Assembly: GCA_023052935.1 (NCBI GenBank) | Contig: CM041293.1 | Coordinates: 169,281,341-169,345,340, forward strand | Length of the DNA stretch: 64,000 bases | Direction of reading: 5' to 3' | Origin: Piezodorus guildinii | Taxonomy: Eukaryota; Arthropoda; Insecta; Hemiptera; Pentatomidae | Shown: piece by piece, positions 54,600 to 64,000 of the stretch | Position numbering within the stretch: the stretch's first letter is position 1 | Layout: every line of letters begins with the position of its first letter | The notes under the pieces: model-generated | Told to the model about the DNA's origin: nothing | Databases searched by the model: none | The model's input: the letters and a program-made list of their open reading frames with translations, nothing else | Position numbers and translations under genes: made by a program

Positions 54600-55668
54600 A
54601 TTAGTTTGGCACCCAGAACTGATCTGCAAACGTCGCTAATTCCTCTCTCGTACGTACATCTTATTAATCCGTTCCTACTTCACTGACAGAACCTTTAAAG
54701 CAAGTCAAAACCTTTCCTATTCATCTATATTTCTTGAGTCCGCTGGTGTAACTCAAGGTAGTATTCTGGGCCCAATCCTACCGTAAATACAGCTGATATT
54801 CCAATACTGTCCTCACAACTTTAGCAGATGACACTTGTGTGTTATCCATAAATAATGACCCATCTGTTGCTTCCAAAACCCTCCAGTCTCACATTTTTCC
54901 ATTGAAGAATGGTGCCAAAAGTGGAGAATTAAAATCAACCTAACTAATTCTTATCTCATTATCTTTATCCTTCGTCGAAAACCCATTTCAGCCTGTCCCA
55001 CTATATCCTTTAGCAATATTCCACTCGCCCCAGTTGAATAGATCCGATACCATAAAACTCCATCTAGATAGACGTCCTACTAGGAATCCTCACACCAGAC
55101 TGAAATAACAAGAAACAGCTCGTGGAAACCGTTTACAGTTTTGATCGTTTGTCAAGTGAGCATTATAGTCACTTGACAAACGATCAAAACTTTCCACATA
55201 CCACAAAAAATTAATTTATATAACCATCATTAGGTCTATTTGGACATATGGGATTGAGTTATGGAGATCCACCAAACCATCTAATTCTTCCCGCATTCAA
55301 TCCTTGCAATCCAAAATCCTCTGAAAGATCCTAAATACCCCTTACTTCGTCACCAATCAAATAATCCATAAAGACCTAAATATCCCATTAGTCATAGATC
55401 TAACCCGAAATAGATATACCTCCTTTAATTCCAAATTACCCGGCCAATCCATCCCACTCGTCCCCATCAACACATTACCATATATTCCTGATAATCCTCC
55501 GAGGTGACTGAAAAGCCGATGGCCTCGTGACCTACTAAATTAAATAAACACTGAAGTGCTAGTAGTAGTTTCTTCACATGCCTGTATCGTGACCATTTGA
55601 TGAATTAACACATTTACTTAATGTATTTTACTGTATATTACAGATGTAAATTTCTTTAAAATAGCAAA
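54600..55668 (+). pseudogene. LINE family B fragment with an internal snapback
   Basis: Begins ttggcacccagaactgatct, in the RT. A Gly-Val-Thr-Gln-Gly-Ser block is followed by a small deletion, then Leu-Ala-Asp-Asp-Thr (about 54818-54833, first residue changed). The C-terminal part ends near 55545 with Trp-Pro-Arg-Asp-Leu-Leu. 22-bp inverted arms at 55138-55159 and 55169-55190 (gttttgatcgtttgtcaagt and complement) interrupt the Leu-Asp-Lys-Arg region. Confidence 0.8.
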
Positions 55669-56061
55669 AGCACGGTATTTAGAGATTATAGATTTATTTT
55701 TTTAACGATATTAATATGTATAAATAAAGTTGCGGAATTCGCATTAATAAAAAGGTAGGTGAAACAACATTCTACCAATGTAAGCTATTGTGGTGGAAAC
55801 CAGTGGGTTGGGAACATTTTTATAATATTATCTCAACAAAGTTTGACATAAAGACACTTTCTCCATTCTACTGTTGCATTTAGCATTATGTATGCATTGG
55901 GATTAAAAAAAAAAAAAAAATGAAGAGTTTTAATATTCTCAATTGGTTGCTACTTGTTCGCCATATGAGGGGTGATCGGATAATTAAAATTGCATTAAAA
56001 GAGCTGGCTGGAATATGTTAATTGTAATTGTAAATCACAGCAAAAATAACTTGCTTCCATC
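55669..56061. other. Unassigned DNA
   Basis: No gene or repeat recognised; a poly-A run near 55905-55920. Confidence 0.3.
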
Positions 56062-56211
56062 TTTCATCAGATTCTTCAGGCCATTTCATTCTGAAATTGT
56101 TGTCATATGCTGAGTAATCAGAGTAATATACTGATACTATAGTATATTACTCTGATTACTCAGCATATGACAACAATTTCATAATGAAATGGCCTGAAGA
56201 ATCTGATGAAA
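56062..56211. repeat. Near-perfect 71-bp inverted repeat (hairpin)
   Basis: Arms 56062-56132 and 56141-56211 are almost exact complements, with an 8-base loop gatactat. The arms contain cattcttcagg-like and catatgacaacaatttc words. No flanking duplication seen. A transcript across it would fold into a long hairpin. Confidence 0.9.
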
Positions 56212-57120
56212 CACTTCACATTAGAAAATAGAAGAAAAAAAAATCAATGCCATAGGATTTATATTGTATAACTAACAATGAAGAAATTCATTAAGAGAGA
56301 TTTTATTATATTATAACACAAGTTTCCTGTCTACTGGTCTCCACCAAAATACCTTTATCAGCCCCAAAATGGTAGCAGAATGCACTTGTTAAAAAAACAA
56401 AACAAAAAAAAACTCATCAAATCCAAAAAGAGAAATATTAAGTAAATAATGAAAGAGCACAACAAAAGTGAAATGTTTAACATACAGAACAGAGCGTAAA
56501 TATTAATATTAAAACGCAACATATAAATGAGGCAATTAAGATGTTGGTTTCCAGTAAGTACTATATGACATTTACGAAGTAAATACTTTGACATAATTGT
56601 GTTCTAATTGCTTAGTTTTATCGAAATCCGTCTTTTAATATTAACATAACGAAACAAAATTCCTTTCAAAAAACGATTTTGAATATAGCAGCTTTTTGAG
56701 TACTAAGTAAACATTTTATTCCGTTTCGAGTCGTACTAAAAAATCCTTTCTTTAAATTAAAAATAAAAGGAAGTTATTACAATAGTTTAAAAAAAAAACA
56801 GTTATTTCAATTTTCAATTTTTGTTAACAATTTCAATGAGAAAAAATTGTTTCACGAATATAAAACCTACGAAAATTCAGAATTTTCTTTAAAAAACGAG
56901 TTGGCTAATTAAATAACAAGACGAATTAAATTATATGGAATCACTGCAAATGGATTTAACAAGAAATCTTTTATGTGGATGAATATTGCAGATTTTTCCA
57001 ATAAGTACAAACTACACCTTTAATTTCGTTATAAATCACACTTGATCATTCTCTTCCTCAACTTACAAATATTATAAAGTTATCAATATTTGAAACTATT
57101 TCAGATTTTTTGTTGATTCA
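56212..57120. other. Unassigned A/T-rich DNA
   Basis: No gene recognised. The minus-strand frame at 56358-56594 is hydrophobic, low-complexity and without homology I can name. Confidence 0.3.
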
Positions 57121-57123
57121 TTT

Positions 57124-57345
57124 TACGTTAATTTTTGCTACTGTGGCTAACTGGAGGATGATACACTTCGAGTCCTAAGATTTGCCTACTCAGGTTTAAT
57201 TAGGATAGAGATCATTAACGAGTACCTGACGTCGCATTGGCTCCTGACCACTATCTTACATCCCCTCCGAAGGACGTCATAACCGAGAAATTTTTTCCTC
57301 CCACTAAAAATTCTTAATGCCACCTGCCAAGTTTACAAGTGATAC
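57124..57345 (-). mobile_element. tRNA-derived SINE family 1, diverged 5'-truncated copy
   Basis: On the minus strand it shows ggcaggtggcattaagaatt, then ccttcggaggggatgt, ggtactcgttaatgatct and the family's ccagttagccacagtagc. The tRNA-like head is gone. Confidence 0.75.
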
Positions 57346-57689
57346 AATTTAATACTCATTGTATAATTGGTAATTGTCATAAAATAAGTCTTAAAGAAGT
57401 ATCTCAACGTTTTAAAATCCTACAGTATCATTACTTCTAAATTATATAAATATATGAAATTAAATTATATAAAAAAAATAATTTTTAATGAAAAATAGTT
57501 TGGAAATTTGAGTAGTATATTTTAATTTAAAGAAAGGCAGACAACTCATAATAAATGTAATATTTGTTATTAAGTTTTTAATATCTTTAGCTCGATGAAA
57601 GATAAATATTGAAACAAGCATTTTATAAGTATGATATAATCAACAAGTTTTAAAAGTATTAATTATTTATTTCATACATTAAAATTATC

Positions 57690-58390
57690 TATTAAAAAAT
57701 GGTAAAGAAATAGGACTCAAATTAAATACCGATAAGACGAAATATATGATTAGTAGCATAAACGGAGGCGTTCTTGGTGATATTAATATATCAGGGCATA
57801 CTTTTGAACACGTGGAGAAATTCAAGTATTTAGGTTCAATGATAACAAAAAAAATGAAATCCAGGAAGAAATAATGTCCCTGTTAAAGGTGGAAAACGCG
57901 TTTTATAATTCAGTTGCTAAATTATTTAGCCTGCGACTTCTGTCTAAAAACTTAAAGGCTAGAATTTATAAAACTATTCTTCCGACGGTTCTTTACAGAT
58001 GTGAAACGTGGTCGCTTACTTTGAAGGATGAACAAAGGCTTAAAATATTTGGTCCGAAGAGAGACGAGGCCACTGGGGAATTTAATAAGTTGCACAACGC
58101 GCAATTGCGGAGCTTTTACCCAGTGAATATAATTGATTTGATAGCATCGCGACACAAATCGGCGAGTAAAGTTGTCGAGCTAGGTGAGGAACGGATTCAG
58201 AGTAAGTTGGTATTTGCTGATCCGACTGGTAGGCCGAAGCGTCGATGAGAGGATTGCGTTAAGGCTGATCTCGGGAGCTTATTAATCTTGAACGGTTAAC
58301 ATTGGGCGAGTCTGTGTAGGCGGAATTAGGTGGTATCAGCATCGAACCTTCGGGTTCGGCAAGCCTATTAATATTATTAAAAAATGTATC
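57690..58390 (+). pseudogene. RTE/R1-like LINE, late RT and C-terminal fragment
   Basis: First frame: GLKLNTDKTKYMISS, then EKFKYLGSMITKK (about 57815-57855). A frameshift leads into an open stretch 57874-58248: NLKARIYKTILPTVLYRCET, IFGPKRDEATGEFNKLHNAQ and ASRHKSASK, then GRPKRR and a stop. The usual Trp-Ala-Gly-His-Val segment between Ser-Arg and the Gly-Arg-Pro block is missing. Clade placement is inferred from these motifs. May be the same family as the endonuclease piece at 48.6 kb. Confidence 0.7.
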
Positions 58391-60430
58391 AAGTAAATTT
58401 TTTATTTAGTTAGTACTCAAAACCTTCGGTATTTCAGAAATGTAGGTTTTGTTATCGTAATGTTTCGATGGGAAATAAATTAATATTAATAATATTTGTT
58501 TAAAAACAATGCAGAAATACGTTTTTAAGGGAGAAACGTAAAATTAAATAAATATATTATTAAGTTTTAGTTTTAGATAGTGAGTTTAAAAAATTATATT
58601 ATACCTATATGCAAACCGTCTTAACTAAGTAACATATTTTATTATTTTTTCTTAGTTAGTTATTAAGTTTCTTGATAAAAATACGATATTAAAACAATTC
58701 TTTAATAATGAATAAATGCAAAAAACAATTGATTTTACAGACTACTCATTTGGTTTTTGGAATTTGTTATTCATAACATTATGGATATTAACACAGCTTA
58801 TTGTTATCTATTATACAGAAAATAATATTTCATGGGAGGTTTGTTAGAATATTGACCTAATTTTTTTTTATTTATGAGAATGAAGCATTGAAACAAATGA
58901 AAAATTTAGTAATTGTTAGATAAACAGTGGAAACTTGCCTTATAAACGATAAGAAAAAATAAAATATTTTAATAATATTAATTTTCTTTTATACATTAAG
59001 ATTATTCGGAGAAAAAGTTTTATAAGTTGAGTACAAAAACAATTACTATTGGTTTTTGGCATGTTTCATTTTTATCAAAATTAATATTGATGAAGTTACA
59101 GGAAATTCATTGATTGACTAATAATTTAACAGGTTTGTTCAAAAATTTAACTTTTAATGTATAGCAGAAACCTAAATGTAAATGAATCCAATAATTATTT
59201 CTAATCATTAAAATATTCATAGATATCCATTACTAAAGTATATTTTTAATTGTTAAAAGTTGAAACTATTTATTTTTATTAACAGAGGTAAGCGGCATTT
59301 AAATAAATGTCAATTTTTTAAATTAATGTCACGTTTGGAAACGGAAAGTATTTTAAAGCATGGTTTGAAGAAAATAACTTATTATCTATAAAGGCATTTT
59401 GCTGGTACTACTTACTAACTAACATTACTTATAAATTCTAATAGAAAATTTCTTACAAAGACGTTATAATATGTCTAATTTAATGATTCTCGGTTAATAT
59501 TCATAAAATAAGCGTAGATATACATGTAACTTACATTTTTAAATTATTTCTGTTAAAAAATGACAATAAAGAAAAAGTTTACTTACTGATAGTTGAGATA
59601 AACGAGAAGATCAGGACAATCTTGTTCAGGCAAAGTCGGAAACTTTATGAGGGCACCAGGGACGGGTTGGCACCGAGTCAAGTGCTAAGGTGGAAGGGAA
59701 AAAGGTACAATACAGGTATGTATCCAGGTATACAAAGCTGTACCTTATTGGCCGTTAGTTACAAAAGGTACAAGAGGTACAAAGGGTACAAAAGGTACCG
59801 TTAACACCGATACCAAACTAGGAAACTCAGATGGCGGAAACGCAGAATCGAAAAAAAAGTTCTAGAAACTTATTTTTTTTTACAAACATAATGTCTTAAA
59901 TAAAATTTGTAATTTTAGAAGAAAAAAAATTAAAATATTTTTTAAAATCTATGGAAAATTGAAAAGACAATTGAAAGTACTTTTGTTTAAAAAAATGCAA
60001 TAAACTTGTATTTGTGCTCTTCTTATTTCACCTAAAAGTATAAGTTTTCAATAAATAAAAATAAAATGTATAAGAATCCTTTTAAACCCGATCCGGAAAG
60101 AAAGGAAGGTTTAGACTCCAGATTTTTAAAACCGAAACGTGGTTGACTATCTTATTTACCCATATTTACTTCAATATTCAAAGTTTCATAATTCTAATTC
60201 TAAAAAAAACATAGAAATCTGATGTTATTTTAATAATTAGAAAGCTTATATCAGAAAAGTCAGATAAGTGAATAAGAACTAGAAAAATAAAATTAATTAT
60301 TTAAGATAAAAACTTTCACTCAGCTTGTAATTAAATATTCATCAATATCTTACCAATTTAGTCTTCATTAGTCTAAAAAAATAACTTAGATCAATTTTTC
60401 TGATGTTAATCCGAAAACATAATCTATTTT
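58391..60430. other. Unassigned A/T-rich DNA
   Basis: No convincing gene. At 59762-59805 a short tandem block of ggtacaa-type 10-11-bp units occurs. Confidence 0.3.
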
Positions 60431-60435
60431 TAAAA

Positions 60436-60500
60436 ATTGTTTCAAACCTACATTATAAGAATCTTTGTGCAAAATTTCAAGGTGATGTTTAATTTTTTTT
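60436..60500. repeat. Inverted repeat partner of 63705-63772
   Basis: The block gtttcaaacctacattataa followed by gaatctttgtgcaaaatttc is found in inverted form at about 63705-63772. Confidence 0.75.
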
Positions 60501-60589
60501 TTCTTACAAAAAAAAAATAGATATGAGTGGTACTTATTAAGAAATAAAAACCTAGAAGAAATGTATCCTAAAAAATGTTACAAGCACAC

Positions 60590-60700
60590 GATGCATATCA
60601 CACTAATAAGTACTTAAGCAAATGATATAATCATGATCCCTAAACGAAAAGCCAATTTTAGCGAAATAAAGAAAGTTAATTTTTTTTCACAGTTAGCTTA
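60590..60700. repeat. Direct repeat, copy 1 (about 95 bp)
   Basis: Shares aagtacttaagcaaatgata and cctaaacgaaaagccaattt with 61910-62005 in the same orientation. A LINE E fragment lies between the two copies. Confidence 0.75.
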
Positions 60701-61209
60701 AACGATTTCAGATACAATACAACACTTTTAACTTGTGAATTTTAAAATTTTACGCGACTTGAAGAGCTAAAAAAAAAAAAGGACATTTGTTAAACATTAA
60801 GAACTCTTTGTATAGATGTAACTTTCTTTAGCATCGGCTAAAATTTGAAGTAGTCTTTACTTAAACTTTTATTTTCAGTTATTCCAAGGGTAGGGTTCAG
60901 TAATTTTGGAAAAAATATTATAACCGTCTAAAAAAAAATGTCTTATTTTAATATTGTTTATTTTTATTGAAAAAAAATACTGTCTTGAAAAATTATTATG
61001 ACTTAAAAATAATATTAAAGGCAGAGTCTGACCTGCTGTAGCAGGTGTTTTTGAGATGTTTTAACCCTGATCTGATAAGATTACAACCAGAAAATAATTA
61101 GACTGATTCGTGAAGTAATATCCGTTATCGCTGGATTTGTATTTCCAATCTAAGCGGTGCCTAAAAGGCACTCTATTAAACGGTTTTTAAGATTAAACAT
61201 AAAAAACTG

Positions 61210-61865
61210 TTTTATTATAAAAAAATAAAATAAACTTTATTTACATTTTTACATATTGACAAAATATTTATAAATGATTACGGATGAGACATCCTTACAA
61301 TCATCAAATGTTTGGTTCATTTGGTAGTTATAATCTAATTAACTAATCTATAATTAGTGGTAAAATTAAATTGTGATTATATAATGTTGTAGGAAAAATT
61401 ATACAAAAACCTACTAATAAAAACAGATAACACAGTTGATAATATAAAATTAGAAATTAAAATAAACTAGCTTAAGTTAGTAACACATGTTTAGTTCTTT
61501 TATGAATGTAGCGTTTTAGAGATGCTTTATTATAGTTACCGATTTCCTTTATTAATGGATTTTTGGAGACTGGTGTTTTACTGAAGTAAGAAGCTGTTTG
61601 ATTATGGACAAAATGTTTAATTGTTGGAAGCTGTAAGTCCTGGAGCATGGATGATATTTTAGTGTAGCGGGGGTAATTATTAATTATCCGCATTGATAGA
61701 TTTTGAATCCTTTCAAGTTTTTGGTAGTTAGTCAAGCAGGTTGAGCTCCAGACTGGCGAGGCGTATGTAATTAACGGGCGAATAACTGATTTGTATATTA
61801 TTAATTTGTTATGAGAGCTCAAATGGGATTTTCTACTGTTTTATTGATTTTATTCTTTGTTCATA
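61210..61865 (-). pseudogene. LINE family E, C-terminal fragment and 3' end, copy 1
   Basis: The minus-strand frame 61822-61472 gives 116 codons from SHNKLIIYKSVIRPLITYAS through RIQNLSMRIINNYPRY to the ending Lys-Arg-Tyr-Ile-His-Lys-Arg-Thr-Lys-His-Val-Leu-Leu. The 3' UTR ends with aataaagttt and an A-rich tail near 61210-61235. Of the Jockey/I type, different from A-D in its ending. Confidence 0.8.
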
Positions 61866-61909
61866 GTAAAATTCGAAATCAATCAATGATGATATTTTTC
61901 TTATCCTTA

Positions 61910-62005
61910 GGAGTAAAATACTTAAACAAATGATATCATTATGATCACTAAACGAAAAGCCAATTTATAGCGAAACAAAGAAAGTTAATTTAAAAAAAAA
62001 AATCT
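61910..62005. repeat. Direct repeat, copy 2 (about 95 bp)
   Basis: Second copy of the block at 60590-60700, about 90% similar by eye. Confidence 0.75.
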
Positions 62006-62284
62006 TTTTGAAAGGCGTCACTTACAGAATATTGTTAGAGAATGTATTCTATATTCCTTTATACTCAGTATTTTTTCTAGTGTTTTTCGAAGTAGTGAAA
62101 TAACGAGAAAAAATAAATAATAATAACAAACACACCTTTTTCCTAAAAACTAAATGTTTTTAATTATTAATAAATGTGTAAACAATTACTGTACTTTTAA
62201 ACAGAAAATTTAGGATTATATTACTTATAAATGCTTTTTTTTTAATATCAGGATTTCAGGATATTAAATATTAACTTAGCTATA

Positions 62285-62760
62285 GAAAGAAAGAAACTTT
62301 ATTTATTTACATAATATTTACAATGTACACTCAATACAAATATGTTTGGTTTCATGATTTCAGTGGACCTTTTTTCATGATAACAGAGTTTCAATTATCC
62401 TTTGAATTTACTAATTTTCATACAATATTTTATTTAAGATAGTAGGAAAAGTAACACGAAAAAACCTACACAATATAAAATACAATATTAGTTTAAAAGA
62501 ACATGTTTGGTTCTTTTGTGCGTGTAGCGCTTTAGTGATGTTTTGTTGTAATTACGAATTTCTAGTTTTAATGGGTTTTCAGAAGTTGTGGTTTTATCAA
62601 AATAGTTTTTGGTTACTGTGTAGATATACTGTTTTAATGTTGGAAGATTTAGGTCAGAGAGCATTTTTGAAATTTTAGTATATCGTGGGTAGTTATTGAT
62701 TATTCGCATACATGTATTTTGTATTGTTTCTATTTTTTTATAATTGGTATTGCATTAACT
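62285..62760 (-). pseudogene. LINE family E, C-terminal fragment and 3' end, copy 2
   Basis: The minus-strand frame from about 62709 to 62488 reads MRIINNYPRYTKISKMLSDL to KRYTHKRTKHVLLN; a few more matching codons extend upstream to about 62755. It ends in aataaagttt near 62290-62300. Same orientation as copy 1, about 1 kb away, truncated further. Confidence 0.8.
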
Positions 62761-63279
62761 TAGCTATTTATCTGGTGTGATATATTCTACTTTCTCTTTC
62801 TGTAACTTCAACTTCAAAGAGGCCTACTCAAGGGTCAGAAGCAACAAATGCGCCATTTTTCCCGCTTTCAAGTTAAGGCGCCTGGAGCTACCTGTAGACT
62901 GGATAATTCCAATATTTATTGCTTAGGGTGAGGTCAACCAGTACGAACATGAAGACTTGTCCATTCTTCCTTTTCTCTGTCTGCTTTCAAATTTATGAAC
63001 ACTATTTATGGCTCAAAGTGCCGCCAAATCTACCTGGCTAAGAATGGTTTAAGATTCTAGACCTGGCCTTTCGGAGTATACGTGCATATTTAAAATTACT
63101 TCAAGAACTAAACTTTTTGTTTTTTTGCCCTTTTTTTCCGATTGTTATTTAAAGCTAATTAATAGCCAAATATTGTTTTAGGAAAAAATAAATAAACTAA
63201 TTGAATAAAAAAAAAGATGGGTTTGAAATTTAAGTAATTTTTTTATTTACACTAACCTATATATAAAATATTCCAGATT
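62761..63279. other. Unassigned DNA
   Basis: Slightly higher in G+C than its surroundings between 62820 and 63080; no frame or repeat recognised. Confidence 0.3.
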
Positions 63280-63430
63280 TAAACGGAAATGCATGTTTTA
63301 GGGTTGCCTGAGTACTGAGTCTGTGTGCAAGTTTGTCTAGCACGAAAACAAAAAAGTCGTACGAAATTGAAATTTTATATTTAAGATTACTATACGCTGG
63401 AGATTTTAAATAAAGTTTTTATAAAACAGA
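63280..63430 (+). repeat. Dispersed repeat R, partial copy
   Basis: Matches the first third of the long copy at 50.8 kb (gttttagggttgcctgagt, the cgtacgaaattgaaatttta block, ctatacgctggagat). Confidence 0.7.
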
Positions 63431-63704
63431 TAAAATTAACAGATTTTTTATAATAATCAGCTGCTTCGCACGGTTGAAATTAGAATAAGGTTCCATGTAT
63501 GTTTAAAACATCTATGACTCGTCAATTTAGAGATCATCGCTTAGAAAGATTTAGTTTATCTTAACGAAAAGTGCAATTAGCAAGAAAATATGTTTATTTT
63601 ATACTGTATATTCACTGTTATACATAACCACCGGCAGAAATGAAAAACAAATCAAAAAGTCTATCTGTTTGTTATAAAAAAAAATGTTATTGTTATTGTT
63701 AGAA

Positions 63705-63772
63705 AAAAAAATTAAATATTACCTTGAAATTTTGTTCAAAGATTCTTATAATGTAGGTTTGAAACAATTTTA
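63705..63772. repeat. Inverted repeat partner of 60436-60500
   Basis: See 60436-60500. The two are about 3.2 kb apart and oppositely oriented. Confidence 0.75.
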
Positions 63773-63889
63773 AAAAAAAATCTGGTGCGGGCAACACACG
63801 ACTTTCACTTACCTCGATTTTTAAAATCAATGAAAGAATTTTCAAATACAGTCAGCGTTAACAAGATAATCTAGTTATTATTATTGAAT

Positions 63890-64000
63890 CTACAAAATTA
63901 AAGGTACTTTAGAGAAAAAAATTTAAAATATTGGTATTTAAGCCCTGTCAGACCATTTTTATCCAAATAAAACCTACATGATATTAAAGCCCTATAAATT
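63890..64000 (-). repeat. Dispersed repeat R, middle portion, runs off the window
   Basis: Matches the block with aaaggtactttagag, tatttaagccctgtcagac and aaataaaacctacatgatat, inverted relative to 50.8 kb and in the same orientation as 28479-28965. Confidence 0.75.

Overview
The window looks like a repeat-rich, roughly 70% A+T nuclear region of an animal, most likely an insect. It holds spliceosomal genes with short exons, Jockey-like LINEs, tRNA-derived SINEs, mariner, Tc1-like, hAT-like and Helitron-like elements, and (AT)n microsatellites. There are no operons, no rRNA and no tRNA gene. The species cannot be named from sequence alone; insect is inferred from the transposon mix.

Layout. 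1-1.9 kb: unassigned A/T-rich DNA with a 5'-truncated LINE. About 2.1-20.1 kb: a very large inverted duplication (palindrome), with arms about 2.1-13.05 kb and 13.53-20.1 kb. Each arm carries an intact six-exon gene for the same unrecognised protein of 225-226 aa, rich in Tyr, Gln, Asn and Pro (2877-4682 plus strand; 17650-19414 minus strand). The left arm is longer because it later received LINE fragments, an hAT-like MITE, a Helitron-like element and small hairpin elements. For most of these the other arm preserves the empty site. 20.1-24 kb: Tc1-like remnant, dispersed repeats and a SINE. 24-28.5 kb: a nearly complete Jockey-like LINE (family D) whose ORF2 has one in-frame stop. 28.5-50.7 kb: a graveyard of nested elements lying in the introns of a probable minus-strand gene of very short exons, with first coding exon at 50600-50638 and last recognised exon at 29221-29271. 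50.7-64 kb: more LINE fragments, minisatellites, a near-perfect 150-bp hairpin and long stretches with nothing recognised.

How it fits together. The host content I can support is the twin palindromic gene plus the split minus-strand gene. Both encode low-complexity proteins starting Met-Asp, with a basic Pro/Lys/Val second exon and nearly all phase-0 short exons, so a distant family relation is possible. Nearly everything else is mobile DNA. At least eight LINE groups (called A-E, RTE-like and CR1/L2-like here), three SINE families, and hairpin elements with a hammerhead-ribozyme-like core and 12-13-bp target duplications can be ordered in time by nesting and by the two palindrome arms.

The strongest candidates for something new are the palindromic twin gene with its possible distant relative, and the hairpin elements with the hammerhead-like core. 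Copy counts, identities and splice sites were judged by eye. No search, alignment program or RNA data was available.
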